This document shows positions 34,948 to 51,671 of a stretch of 64,000 bases of DNA, piece by piece. The position numbers and the translations under genes are program-made. Source of the DNA: Synaphobranchus kaupii. Its lineage: Eukaryota > Chordata > Actinopteri > Anguilliformes > Synaphobranchidae. The first letter of the stretch is position 1. Each line of letters begins with the position of its first letter. The notes under the pieces were generated by a model. The model made no database searches and was not told the origin of the DNA. It worked only from the letters and a program-made list of their open reading frames with translations. The stretch spans positions 66,977,617 through 67,041,616 of the forward strand of contig CM056383.1 in the NCBI GenBank assembly GCA_029718625.1, given 5' to 3'.

Positions 34948-35583
34948 CTCTGTCCAGCGTCCATTTTTGTTTGCCGCAAACTGCCTTTTCAGACCGTTTG
35001 CTTATGTTTGCGGCGAACACAAAGCTAACGGAAAAACGGAAATATTTTGCAAACATTAGCCTTGTTCGCTGAATTTGAATGCACCTCTGAATTACCCCAA
35101 AAGAACCCAGCTGTCTTAAAATCGACATGCTTTTTTACATGCATGCCCTCTTCGGGACATTTTGTGGCTGAAACACGCGGATAATGGTTTGTATTTTGGG
35201 ATTTTGTGTGGCGGTAGTTATTTTATTTTTATTTTTTTGTACGTGTGTGTTAAATATTGCTTTCTCCTGAGACCACGAGTAGACAGGCATTTGACTTCCA
35301 TTAACACCCATAATGCCGATTCAGTGAACTTTGATGGAACCCCTGCAGCTAATATCAAAACAAACAAGGGAAATAAAATGGCGCCTCGACTGCTTTTCGC
35401 TTGCGAGATGCGACAAGGAGAGTAAAAACGATAACGAGGCAGAAACAGACATGGCTTACAGTCTTGAGCACTGAAATGGTCAACCGTATGTCACATACAT
35501 GGCCTGAATCTATGAAACTCAATCCATCGATCATAACGGGTTGTCTGAATCTCAGGTTTCACACCATTAAAAATATTATATAC
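34948..35583. other. Non-coding, nothing recognised
   Basis: No supportable feature. Confidence 0.45.
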
Positions 35584-35751
35584 TAGAGCCCGACCGGGTC
35601 CGATACCGATTCCGAAATTTAGAAACTTAGTATTATATGACATGATGTGCTGCTCAGTTTGTTTTTTCTGATTATCAGCCAAAGAAAACGCCGATAACTG
35701 TATATCTGTGATAGGCCAATATCGGCCTTCCGATAAATCGGTCAGGCTCTA
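35584..35751. mobile_element. hAT-like MITE (TAGAGCCCGACCG family)
   Basis: Starts TAGAGCCCGACCGGGTCCG and ends CGGTCAGGCTCTA. It is flanked by TTATATAC (35576-35583) and TAATATAC (35752-35759), an 8-bp duplication with one mismatch. The interior has CCGATA/TATCGG motifs. Confidence 0.85.
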
Positions 35752-35762
35752 TAATATACTTG

Positions 35763-35910
35763 CTTCTTAGCAGATGCTTTTATCCAAAGGGACATGCAAT
35801 ACATGAATGCATACGTGTTTCAGTACATGTAGTCCCCTGGGTTCGAACCCACAACCTTTGCGTTGTTGGCGCAGTTCTCAAGAAACTGAGCGATACTACT
35901 ACCTCTAATG
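35763..35910 (+). mobile_element. SINE-like repeat, copy C
   Basis: Begins near TTAGCAGATGCTTTTATCC, carries a tRNA B-box-like GGGTTCGAACCC (about 35839-35850), then GCGTTGTTGGCGCAG and a CTGAGCGATACTACTAC end. Similar to copies A and B. Not a functional tRNA. Confidence 0.6.
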
Positions 35911-36814
35911 CGCTGTGGGTGTTTTGTAAACAAGCGTGTATTCAGCCATTTTCAGAATGTATGCAGCCACTGCTCTCTTCTCCAGTCTTCATCCTATGTG
36001 ACTCCATGTTTAAAACAATCATGCAATTTTCATCTGAATGAATGTATTGTTTTGTGGTCACATTCACTTTCACAGTATAAAGTGGCTATAAAGTGCATTG
36101 CATTACAGAAAGAAAGAAAAGACATTTAAACAAAAAGTTTTTTGTCCTGATTGCGTCTGTATACCCAGATACTTAAACCCAGATACTGCAGTAAAATAAA
36201 TATTTAAAAATGTAAAAATCACATAACTTTATAACTGCAGCATCGTATTCTGTTTTAACGTTCGTATAGTTTTCTTGGCTGTGGGATTTGGGAAATAACA
36301 CGATAGGAGAATACACATGACTGACATTCAGAGGGAATAGTGTGTAATATGTGTGGGTGGGCGGCATTATAAAGAGATTTGGGGGGTAACGTGGGAAGTG
36401 GGGGACCACACTGGTTCCCAGTACCCAAATATTTGGAGCCGGAGTGTTCAAATAAAGTTCCCTCCAGGGGGCGCCGTCGCTAACAGACGCACTTACAGCC
36501 TCTTGAATGGCAGGTGACATACCAGTCATACCTGCCTTAAGCACGTGGCTCCTGGTGGGTCGCCAGACTGTGGGAACACAGCAGGACTGGCTCCTCAAGG
36601 TCAAGGTCACGTGTGTGTGTTTGTATTTGTGTGTTTGTGTGTGTGTCACTAAGGTAACAAAGTATCTGCCTCTGGTGTCAGCTCTGGAGCAACTTGCCTG
36701 GCTATAAATGTAGGCTACTATTGGTTAGGTTACTATGTAGGTTACAGCAATTACAGGTAGCCTCCATATCTGGCATTATTGTATACTGTGTGTCCCCATT
36801 GTTTATGTTCTTTG
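35911..36814. other. Non-coding with short GT repeat
   Basis: No gene recognised. A GT-rich tract lies at about 36610-36645. Confidence 0.4.
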
Positions 36815-36819
36815 ATGTT

Positions 36820-37045
36820 ACACAGCAAAAAACTAATCTTAACAAGCATTCTAATCTTCTATTTAGACTTTAGAATCTTATTTTCTAAATAAGACAAACT
36901 ACCTGCCAGTGGGGTGAGATAGTTTTACTCATTTCAAGATTTGCTAGTGGGGTAAGATCATTTCTTTCCACTTTTGAGAAAAAAAAAAGATTTTAAGTCT
37001 CATTACAAAACTAAAGCACTTGTTAAGACAGACATTTTGAAAGAT
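36820..37045. mobile_element. Fold-back MITE, AATCTTAACAAGCATT family, copy 1
   Basis: Shares over 200 bases with 59684-59962: CTAATCTTAACAAGCATTCT, GACTTTAGAATCTTATTT, GCCAGTGGGGTGAGATAGTT and CACTTGTTAAGACAGACATT in the same order. The ends are roughly complementary (TCTTAACAAG versus CTTGTTAAGA). It lacks the 30-base middle piece of the other copy. Confidence 0.7.
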
Positions 37046-38086
37046 TACATTCTTTGGTAATTTGATAGAAAATTAAGGAATTTCTTGGATACGTGGATAC
37101 CCTTATCTCAATTAAATATGATGGCTTTTGAGATCTGTGATATGTTGATATCCTGAAATCTGTTTTTTTCACTTGCCATATTTAGCAGTTTTTTTTATTT
37201 TAGTTTTATGCACAATATATGAATATCTTTTAGAAAGTGTGCATAGATGAGCATAAAAATATCTGACAGCTGCTAAAATGGTTTGCACACTAAATTATGA
37301 CTTTAGCCCACAGCAGACATTACTTTCTAATGAAGGGATCTGCTAAATGAACCAGAAGAGGCTGGAAGAAAAATCTGCATTGTGTCTGAGTGCTCCACAA
37401 GCCAAAAACCTTTTTTTGATTTGGGTATATCTCATGTGTATCTTGTATTCAGTAAGGTCTGACTGATTGATTTATCTAAAGGATAGGATACGTACAACAC
37501 ACCGTTTCAGATAGCATAACTAAGCACTTATCAACTTATCAATATTAACAATATTAAACATAAAGGGATAATTAAACGCATTTTATGCAGACTCTTAATT
37601 TCTCATTTCCGTCTTGCATTCCAGTTGAACTCATTCCAGACTTCCTAGCTGAACGCTCACTTTTCTTGGGAAAACGTGCCACTTAATTCCTGGTTATTTT
37701 TCTTATCTTGAGAAATTTCCAAACAGAGGTTTCTAAATTGATATTTTCTTGCAACTTTTTTGCCACATCTGCCCAGAATAAGACTTAGAAACGCTGAATA
37801 GCTCTCTATTTGCTAATTGCAGCCATCGTACCATTATCGGTTTATCAGCAGCAATTTACTGTTAGAACTTGCTTATTAGCAAGCGTTTTTTTTTTGCTGA
37901 TAAATTTTACGGATTGTGCACTTGAGCTGTTATATTCCTTAGCATTTTTGTAACTGTATATGGACACATGCTGCTTTTTGTGAGGCATTGCATTGTCTGT
38001 TTGTTCATACTGGGACTGTCACTGGTGGGAGATTCATGGAGTGGGAGTGAATGTGTCAGTCTTGGCAGAGGTTAGGTACTGTAACA
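37046..38086. other. Non-coding, nothing recognised
   Basis: AT-rich sequence without supportable features. Confidence 0.45.
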
Positions 38087-38261
38087 CAGCCCGACCCTGT
38101 TCCTGGAGATCTACCGTCCTGTAGGTTTTCGCTCCAACCCTAACAAAGCACACAGCTAGTCTCGTTGAGCTGCTGATTAGTAGGATCAGGTGTGCCGCAT
38201 TAGGGTTGAAATGAAAACCTACATGATGGTAAATCTCCAGGAACAGGGTTGGGGACCGCTG
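38087..38261. mobile_element. hAT-like MITE (CTGTTCCTGGAGATCTACC family), copy 1
   Basis: Inverted ends containing CCCTGTTCCTGGAGATCTAC and GTAAATCTCCAGGAACAGGG. It is flanked by CTGTAACA (38079-38086) and CTGTAACG (38262-38269). Related copy at 61796-61984. Confidence 0.82.
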
Positions 38262-38269
38262 CTGTAACG

Positions 38270-39794
38270 TGACTGGATGTGTGAATTAGGGCTTAGTTTA
38301 TAGGGTGTTGAGGCACTGGAAGCCTTGTTTATATTGGGAGGGGGCGGGGGAGATTCTGAGACTGGGGAGTAGGACTGTGTTGGGCGTGGACTCCATATTG
38401 AGGTGCTGTCTCACACTGTCACTCAAATAGAAGCTCTAGTCAAAACATGCCATCACAAACTAAAAACTGGGTGACTGGGATGAGAGAAAGCGAATATCTC
38501 TGGTAACACTTATTGGCAACTGACAAAGGCTGTCAAAGCATGTACGTTGTCTTTATACATTGTCTTTGTCCATAATATCATGTGACAACATGATATTATG
38601 CAAAATCGTAAAATTCTGAGTGTGATATGATACGTGACATATTGTACACCCTACTGTAGGTCCATTTTTTTCATTTTCATGAAAAGCTATAAAATATGTA
38701 TTCAAGCTGAATAATGTTGTGAGATTCAACCTTTTTTCCCTAGTGTTAAAATCCATGACGAAATCAAATTTTTACGTGATTAAATTATGTTGAATTTGGT
38801 AACGTTCTCCCAAATGAAAGAAAAACAATAGTCATTGTTTTGCAACCATGGAGAAGTCTTAAGACATTAGGAGGCTGTTACAGTTGCAACAGTAAGTAAC
38901 TCAACCTTTTACCGGTGACCTGTCAGAGAAAGACACGCACATGGTCGCTAGGGTTACGCTACTTTTAACGGTATATTCAGGTACCTGTAAAGTCGCCAGT
39001 CTCAAATTGCTCTCAAGCTCTGTACTGGTCATCTCATGCATAACAAGGGCCCCTGAGCTCTGTGTGTGCGCGCGTGTGCCTGTAGGCGTGTGTGTGTGTG
39101 TGTGTGTGTGTCTGCGTGTCTGTATATGCCTGCATTTGTGTGCAGTATCCCTTTCTCTGTAAAATATGGATGAATCGTTGAAGTGCAATTCTATAATTCA
39201 TGAGGAGTCTGTGTGATTCAGTGGAAGCACAGGGTAGTTATTTTGTTACCGTGGTATTGTTGTTGTGTCTTGTATATATTTTTGTCAATATTTACAGTAG
39301 CCTATGTGTAACTATCTCGTCAATATCCCTAATATGACATTGTATGTTCTGTGATTCACAATGCGGCCTTTTATTACGGTACATCTTAAAACTAGTACGA
39401 CTGAAGGACTCATGAATAGCAGCGATCTCAGTGGAAGAAGCCGATCCTTAAACATTGAAGACGTTTGTGAAGAGATTATCACTGGGGAGACGCTTCCCCC
39501 TCGTCCTGACTCGACTCGCATCGCGTGGCTTAAATGAGCGATTTAAGTGGCGATTTGCATGCGCGCATTTCGCGTCCCGGTGAGCAGCCTGCTCGCGATG
39601 CAGTTGTGGCCTGAAAACTGGAGCAAAAAAACACTCGAGGTGGCAAATGTCAGAGAAATCTTTTCACTGGCTTGCTCTCTCTCTCTCTCTCGTTCTCCCT
39701 CCCTCTCTCTATCTCTCCGTTTCTCTCTTGTTTTCTCGCTCGCATGCACGTGCGCTCTTACACAGCTCATTCCCTCCTGTGTCTGGCTGTAAAT
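38270..39794. other. Non-coding with GT and CT tracts
   Basis: No gene recognised. (GT)n lies at about 39090-39112 and a CT-rich stretch at about 39672-39735 directly before the CpG-rich block. Confidence 0.4.
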
Positions 39795-40290
39795 CCTCCC
39801 ACTGCACCGCCATTCTCAGCAGTTACCGTCGCGGCGGAGAGGGACAGAATCACAGGCGGGAGGTCGGGCCGGCGGGAGACCGCGGTTTTGGGAAGGGCGG
39901 AGGGGCCACGCCCCTGTGCTTACAGGTTAATGTTTCTCGCCCATGCCCACATTCGTCCCCATAACCTTTCTGCGGGCGAGGGGCCGGATCCCGAAACAGG
40001 TGATTTAATCCGACCGGAGAAAATTAGTTAAACTGTGACAAGGAGTGGGGCGGGGCAGGGCGTCTGCGTCTGCATCTGTGTCTACGTCTACGTAAGCCGA
40101 TTACAACCTACAAGCTTCCTGCGATCTCTCAACGCATTCTCGGGACGGACGCTGAGAAAATACGAGACGGGGCAAGATCGACGAACTACAGCGATGAGCC
40201 ATTTTAGGGATCAGGCTGCGCTGTCCGTCTGCGGGAGAGTGCACCAGGTTCCGCTGCTCGAGTTATTGACGGTGAGTGAGTTTTCCCTCC
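39795..40290 (+). promoter_or_regulatory. CpG-island-like block, candidate promoter
   Basis: Dense CpG content in an otherwise CpG-poor region, with GGGCGG-type GC boxes at about 39894-39899 and 40049-40054 and no TATA box. It includes a short open frame ending in a strong donor (40194-40271). CpG islands of this kind usually mark vertebrate promoters. No downstream exon was found, so the identity of any gene is unknown. Confidence 0.45.
40194..40271 (+). CDS. Candidate first coding exon, unrecognised product
   Basis: ATG at 40194 opens 26 codons (starts MSHFRDQAALSVC, ends LLELLT) and stops exactly at a strong donor, GACG|GTGAGT, in phase 0. It lies inside the CpG-rich block. The frame is open for about 50 codons upstream, so the start could be earlier or the segment could be 5' UTR. 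I recognise no protein family. The following intron is occupied by a transposon. Confidence 0.25.
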
Positions 40291-40320
40291 GGTCTCTGGT
40301 GCTGCTCTGTGTCTGTTGCT

Positions 40321-40540
40321 GTGTCCGAATCAGCACCTTTCCATACTATTGGGTAGGCTTGTTGAGTACACTGGGGCCGTGTCCGAATCAGCACTCTTCC
40401 ATACTATTAGGTTGGCTTGTTGAGTACACTGGGGCTGTGTCTGAATCAGCACCTTTCCATACTATTGGGTCGGCTTGTTGAGTACACTGGGGCTGTGTCC
40501 GAATCAGCACCCTTCCATACTATTAGGTAGGCTTGTTGAG
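40321..40540. repeat. 58-bp tandem repeat, nearly four copies
   Basis: GTGTCCGAATCAGCACC recurs at 40321, 40379, 40437 and 40495, each followed by TTCCATACTATT and GGCTTGTTGAGTAC. It is an amplified terminus of the GTGTCCGAATCAG DNA element. Confidence 0.9.
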
Positions 40541-41186
40541 TAGACAGGTAGGTGAAATCTTCTCTAAATATAGTATACTTTAAACCACCATATGATACAC
40601 TTACTTCTGGGGTTTCGCTGAGTATATTCGGGAGCATGAAGTACACAAACATTTTGGTCGCATAAATATGACGTGAAGCTTAGTTTTAAAAAATGAGGCG
40701 CTGCTTCGCTGACGTTTTCCTTCAAATCCAACAAAAACAACACTTGACATGGCCGCGCAAGGATGGGACGTCTTACGACGCTTCCACAGCACGGTTGGAA
40801 AATAGTATGGAGGATATTTTTTTTTGTTTAGTTTAGTTTATTTGTTTATTTGGAAGGGACAGTGAAAGTTAATGAACATTCTAGTGCAAGACAAGACATG
40901 TAAACAATCCAGAGTATAGCCAGAGGCTAATTTCCATCTGTTGTCCCCAATAGATGTTACCTAAAAACACAAGACCAGTATATACATCACATAATACAAG
41001 TATATATCGATCACATATCTCGCATCAAAATAGTGCACATCATATAAAAATAGTACACCTCATACAGACCAATCTCACCGCCTACAAACGAATGCGCCAA
41101 CCGGCGGCATCCGGAACACCGCCACCGCCGGAACACCGTTGAGTGACACATTCAACAATGTACACTCAATGCTCCAACGGCGGCAG

Positions 41187-41251
41187 TGCCCCAGACGCCA
41201 CCAGCCGCGCCCCAGACGCCACCAGCCGCGCCCCAGACGCCACCAGCCGGA
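41187..41251. repeat. 21-bp GC-rich tandem repeat, three copies
   Basis: Three copies of GCCCCAGACGCCACCAGCCG within the GTGTCCGAATCAG element. Confidence 0.9.
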
Positions 41252-41316
41252 ACACCCGTCTGCAAACAAAGAAACCGGACCATACAAAGAGCGCTATACA
41301 TAGGAGCAAAAATAGC

Positions 41317-41470
41317 ATCATAAATAGTACACATCCTATAGAGGAGCATCATAAATAGTACACATCCTATAGAGGAGCATTATAAATAGTACACATCCTA
41401 TAGAGGAGCATTATAAATAGTACACATCATATAGAGGAGCATTATAAATAGTACACATCCTATAGAGGAG
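41317..41470. repeat. 31-bp tandem repeat, five copies
   Basis: Five head-to-tail copies of ATCATAAATAGTACACATCC + TATAGAGGAGC (second base group variable, ATTATAAATAG in three). Confidence 0.95.
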
Positions 41471-41717
41471 CATTGTACGTAGGACACCATCCGTCCATTT
41501 TGCGTGCCGCACGTCGCGTGTTAAAACAGTGCACATTAAACATCACACTGTACGCAGGAGACAGGGTGCAGTAGATAGGGCTCTGAATCAGACACAGTGC
41601 ACTGTACGCAGGAGACAGGGTGGAGTAGATAGGGCTCTGATTCGGACACAGCCCCCAGTCTGTGATCCTTCTGCACGGATGGGGGCTCTCAAAGCCATGC
41701 CCTACATCACCCCTCCT

Positions 41718-41738
41718 CCCCCCCCCCCCCCCCCCCCC
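41718..41738. repeat. 21-base C tract
   Basis: Uninterrupted C run. Confidence 0.95.
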
Positions 41739-43191
41739 ACCAGCATACGTCTTCCACAGCGTTATGGAGATTGGTGATTACACCAGGTGGGGAATGAGAG
41801 CTAAAAATCAGCATGGCTCTGCATTGCGGAACGTATGCTTCCTGTGGCTATGTCATTTCCTCGGTAAGTAGGTCATTGACCTGCCAACTGTCACAGGTTA
41901 CCATAACGATAAAGATCATGCACGCTCTAAATGTCCTCGATGTCTATTTATAGAGAACATAAAAGTCATTGGACGATCTGCAGCAGAGCAATATGCCTAT
42001 CTCCAATTCAAATAAACAAATTTGAAGCGGAGTGACATTCAGAGGTGTTTCATGCTTAACTTTAGTCGAGATGATGGTCAACAATGGCTTGGGTGTGGGT
42101 GTGAGGGGAATGAAATGATTGGAAGACCGTACTCTATACATTTATTAAGGGAGGCAATCTTTCCTAGATGAAGGATATGAACAGGAGAGTTTTGCTTTCT
42201 ATAGTCATGTCCACATCTGCTACTTGGGCAAAGAGAGATCGAAGAATTATTCTCTGTTGCTCCGTGTCCAGCCAAACCCCAGCCCAAGTGCTTTAAAGAG
42301 TAATTTACGCCAGTGTTACAAGAGAGAAAACAGAAGCCAGCACTGTTCAGTTGTAAACAAGGTCCAGCTGAAAGCCGTTGCAGAAGTCCTGTAGCCCCTA
42401 ACCACAAATACGTGACAATATCAAATGCAGAATATAAGAAAACATACAGTATGTAGGACTATTTCCATGTTCACGGTTCTGTTTTCTGTTTTATTACCAG
42501 AAGTCCAAGAGCAATTAAAAATGTTGTTATCATTCAGGACTGTCGTTAAAGACCATATCTACAGTACCTATGCACAGCAGTTCCCCCACAGCATCTACAC
42601 AAGCAAAAATACAATGGAATTTCCTGAAAAGTAGTATTGAATTTTAGAATTAGTTCATGGTGGCATTCATTTTTGACTGGCCGACATAGCGAAATGTAAT
42701 TTTGTTGAATTATTTGACATTCTTTGTCCTCTTGTCGAATAGTAAATTTTTTTGTCTTGCGTTGTATAACATAGGATCTTCCTTATGGGTGTACTTCCTT
42801 ATCATCAGCTCAATGTCCTTATCATCTGTATAAAATGCGTATTTCACCAAACAAATACAGAGTAAAGCTACGGACTTGGCAGAGGCGGTGTCTAACTAGA
42901 GTGCTGCTGCGTCCGTTTACTTCCCAGCTTAGTGGTCCCTACGCCTCATTGGTGCTCTGTGTCTCTTGCATCTCCAGCTGCCCAATGAGTGTTCAGGGTT
43001 CTCCTACAGTTGAGTTTCCTGTTTATAAACAATGGAGAGCGTGGCAGAGAATGGGACGAACTTGGGTGTTTAAACCTTTTCTGCATTATTTCATCATAAT
43101 ATTACTGTTGGTGCAATAAAAGGTTTGTGTAAAGCCAGAGTTCTGTTTTTCTTGAAGGGAGAGAAAATGAGACTAAAGTATGCCACAAATT
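41739..43191. other. Non-coding, nothing recognised
   Basis: No gene identified. Sequence around 42220-42400 is repeat-free and unremarkable. Confidence 0.4.
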
Positions 43192-43330
43192 CAGAGGTGG
43201 AAATCCAGGGGACATACTAATTAGTTCTTACCTCCCCGCTGAATAATTATTTTAATAAGAAAATCCATGTGATTGGAGCAAAATACTGGGGGGGGACTTT
43301 TACATTATGTCCCCTGGATTTCCACCTCTG
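43192..43330. mobile_element. hAT-like MITE, 139 bp (CAGAGGTGGAAATCC family)
   Basis: Perfect inverted ends CAGAGGTGGAAATCCAGGGG and CCCCTGGATTTCCACCTCTG. It is flanked by CACAAATT (43184-43191) and CACAAATA (43331-43338), an 8-bp duplication with one mismatch. Confidence 0.9.
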
Positions 43331-46300
43331 CACAAATAAAGATTATGACTGAATTAAAGTCACTAAAGCATGTCTTACATATTGGGAAGTAGCCTATTCT
43401 GGAGATCGGTTTTACAATATTGGCCAAAATTAGGCCTATACTTTCACCTCACAATTTATTTATGATCCATATTTTTTGCGGGAAAAGTTACATAGACTGC
43501 GTGATCTTTTGTCCCCCTGTCTGCGCACGCATATTCAGTGATGTCACAGAAAAACTAATCTATGGACATCCTGCTAACTTATTACATTGACTGTGTTCCA
43601 GCGACCCTGGTGGAATTCACCAGCTTTACATAATAGAGCTGGAGGTCACAGAGCTGTAGCCGTGAAGCATTTTATATGAGAATTCTAGCCTTTTGCCTTC
43701 TGGTGCCTTGAATCGTCTATAAGCGTGTGGAAATTTATACCAAAGCTGTCTATTTGCTGCCTTAGAGATATGTCAGCTTGTGCATGCTAAACTTTAGATT
43801 CTTCGGCTGGAGGTCTAGAGACTGTACCTATTCAGTTTTCATGATCCAAAAGATGCAAGTTCAAAATATTTGATTTAAAAAATCAAACAAAAAAAATCAA
43901 CAAAAAAAAACTGTTTACTTTACATTCATAATCCTATCTATTTGTATTCAGTTGTATTAGACATATTTAATTTTACACAGGGAAACATTGTCTTAGATTG
44001 TGTATTCAGATGAATTGAGAGCCTTGGAAACACTACAGAATATGCACTACAAAATTATTCTTTATAGTACCAGACACTCAAAATTCATATTTTCGGGCAG
44101 AACTCCCCTCTGTAGTACAACCTAGACATAGGCCACTTCTTTATCTTTATGTTTCATGGCAGTGTAACTGAAAATATACATAACAAGCAATTGTTGCTTG
44201 TTAATTGATGTGCGTATGAGGGATTGAATAAATGAAAGTGCCAATACCTGATAATAAATCACAATATTGACATTGCTTACTGTTGTGTAAAGGGGCACCC
44301 CGATGTCAGGACGGGAGCAGATGTCTCTCTGGTTTCCGGTCAGAAGTTCAGTCGGAAGCGAGCGTTCCTCTCCCTATAGCGTATGCTAATGTCCCACAGC
44401 TGCGCTCTGGGTCTCGAGGATGAGGATGAGGATCATGGGGAGGGGAGGGGAGGGGGGGGGGGCGGGTTATAAGGGAGCCGGAATGATAAATTAACTCTGC
44501 CCTCTTTCCTCTGGCTGGGTCTCACTGGCTTTCGACAGGCGCGAGGATTCACCCCCTGCAGAGTCAGATATTTAGGGCAGATAATACAGGCCCCAGTGGT
44601 AACACTGTTTAACTTGATTACGCAGCCTTGTTGTGTACATGATGAATTAAGGCGGTTAACTGGCCTAGGCTTTCGTTTAATTTTAAGGCAGCACACATTG
44701 TCCCTGACTTGTGTGGATTGAGTAATTCAACCAAATATTTCCTTTTTCGGTCCTGGTATAGCATTTTCACTTATTTTCTGTGAGCACTTATTTGTTTGTG
44801 TTTTTAGGAAAAAAATAACGGCTTTTGTGTGTGTGCCTACGCGTGTGTGTGTGCCTACGCGTGTGTGTGCCTACGCGTGTGTGTGTGTGCCTACGCATGT
44901 GTGTGTGTGCCTACGCGTGTGTGTGTGCCTACACGTGTGTATGTGTGTCTCTGTTTTTTTGTTTTGTTTTTGGTCTTGAATGTGAGCACAATGATAAGCT
45001 CTCCTGAATAACCATATGTGGTTTATCAGTAAATTAGCATTTTTCATTGACTTTGATATATTACTGCTGTTGTGGTTATGGCAGTTTTGAGCATCCTATA
45101 GTTCTCCAGTGCTATTCTTTAAAAACACGTGACAATTCCCATTTGGACCTCATATGAGTCCCTATTGTTATACACCACACACAGTCTGTAAATAAATATA
45201 CATTGTCTAGCTCAGCCACAATAGTGCTTATCCGTTCCCAGCACAAAGAGTTGGGGTATTAAGGACAATCCCATGTGCAACAGCAGTAGAGTCCGCTAAA
45301 TTATGATATTTCTTGTTGACTATCAAAGTGACCAATATTTTTTCGCTTTTAAAATATTTTTTTAAAAACTCCTCCACATTCACAAAGATTTCTCACACCA
45401 CGGAAACCCCCCTGTTAACAATGACACTGTAGAAATCAAAGTTTCTAATAGATTTATTCAGATATCCTGTGCTGCGCTTGAAAACTATCTTAAATCAAAC
45501 AAGAATGATTATGATAATTCGCCCATACCCATATCCAGGCATAGGACATCTCTCGACCCAGAATGGCACATTGGAGCCAAATACTGTATTACATTAATGC
45601 TCCAAAATCTCAGAATGACCAATTGCACATTTTGCGGTTTCCTTTTCAGATCTTTAAAAATGAAACCAGTGGTTTAATGTTTTGTTCCTATCAACATGGT
45701 ACAGATTATATCATAAAAATGGGACAGAATTAATGAGAATAGCCCTATGATAGGCGCTTACTAAATGAGGTTGGGAGAGCAAAAGTTTTGAATTAAAACA
45801 AAACAAGCAGATACATTTAAAAAAAAAATAACACTGTGACAAAGCTAGAGAGTCACTAGCGATCCATTAACAAACATTAAATTCCACTCAGATTTGTTGG
45901 CTCTTTAATACCTAACAATAATCCAAATCCACAAGAACTACATGCATCCTTTGTCCTTCTAGGATAAAGCAGCCATTACACTGCCACACAGTGACACATG
46001 GTCCTGTTAAAAAAAAATTAAAAAAAAAGTGTTCAAATTGAACGGCAGCCTCTCTCTGCTGTGTAATTTTAGATGTATGACAGCATGTTTATATGAGGAG
46101 CTCTCCTGTAATTGGCCACATCCACTCTGTATCCTGATTGGAGACTGTTGGAAGCAAGAAGTACAATAGAAGCCTTGTTCATGCCCTGGGGAAAGCTTTT
46201 AGCCTGGAGCGTGCTCACTTTCTGAGACAAAAGATCACCTGCCTTTCCTGTTACTTAGCTTAAGGGGGACGGCACGAGCCCATCAAAGAAACCTGTAACT

Positions 46301-46826
46301 CCAGTACAGCGAGCCACCATTATCTCAGTAATGGTTCCCAAACAGTCGAGCCATTTTCTCCTGTCTGTACAATGATAAGTTGTTGTGTGTGTGTGTGTGT
46401 GTGTGTGTTTGTGCGCGTGCATGTGTGTTTTGTCCTTGTGTTAGTGGGCCTGCGGCATTAGTTTGTGTGATCTCTTCTCTGACGTCCGTAGGATAATTCC
46501 CAACGAATGCATTTATGGTTGCATCACGGGGCAGAAAGCAAGCAGTTTAGTTTTCATATTTGCTGTAGGCATTTGAAGACTGAATAGGACTCATCTGAGA
46601 GAAATCGATCATTGATTTTGTGATAATTTTTTCACAGGCACAGACTGAATCTATGTGCAGTCATACGCTTGGGTCATTCCTCTGAAATAAATGGAATATC
46701 ATAATGCAGTTTTCCTCAGCATACTGTGACACAATAATACAGCAGTGAGCATAAATGCAGATGTGTGTGATTTGAGTTGAGCTGCATTTTAATGTGGTGT
46801 TTATTTCCAGTGGACTACCACCCTCA
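43331..46826. other. Non-coding with microsatellites
   Basis: No gene found. A GTGTGTGCCTACGC-type tandem repeat lies at about 44826-44942, a G-rich tract at about 44438-44463 and (GT)n at about 46383-46410. Unique-looking sequence at 46180-46380 could be a conserved element, but this cannot be tested here. Confidence 0.4.
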
Positions 46827-47001
46827 GGGCCTGATTTACTAAGGCTTTTAGCGTGCGCGAAACCTTTCAGCGCACGCAAAGCCAATAACATGACCGATGA
46901 TTGGTGATTGTATTTGTTTTGCACCAATCATTGGTCGTGTTATTAATTTTGAGTGCGCTAAAAGGTTTTGCGCACGCTGAAGGTCATAGTAAATCAGGCC
47001 C
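46827..47001. mobile_element. Fold-back MITE, GGGCCTGATTTACTA family, copy 1
   Basis: Left end GGGCCTGATTTACTAAGGC, right end TAGTAAATCAGGCCC. Inner arms CCAATAACATGACC and its near-inverse around a CCAATCATTGG core. Related copy at 62381-62560. The flanks TCA and TTA could be a 3-bp duplication (Harbinger-like), which is not certain. Confidence 0.8.

Positions 47002-51671
<4,670 letters not shown>

Larger units (their letters stand above)
40491..41656. mobile_element. DNA element with GTGTCCGAATCAG termini
   Basis: Left end GGCTGTGTCCGAATCAG (40491), right end CTGATTCGGACACAGCC (to about 41654). The interior at 40550-40760 is homologous in inverse orientation to about 12500-12680. It contains a 21-bp and a 31-bp tandem repeat. 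A further partial inverted terminus (GGGCTCTGAATCAGACACAG) lies at about 41578-41597. No transposase recognised. Family unassigned. Confidence 0.6.

Noticed and set aside
36440..36660. Unique-looking CG-richer stretch with a short frame
   Set aside because: No domain or splice context. Could be a conserved element or old repeat, but nothing in the sequence decides.
44825..45011. Cysteine/valine-rich frames
   Set aside because: They are translations of a GTGTGTGCCTACGC tandem repeat. Similar artefacts occur at 33331, 39039, 48539 and 57303-57614.
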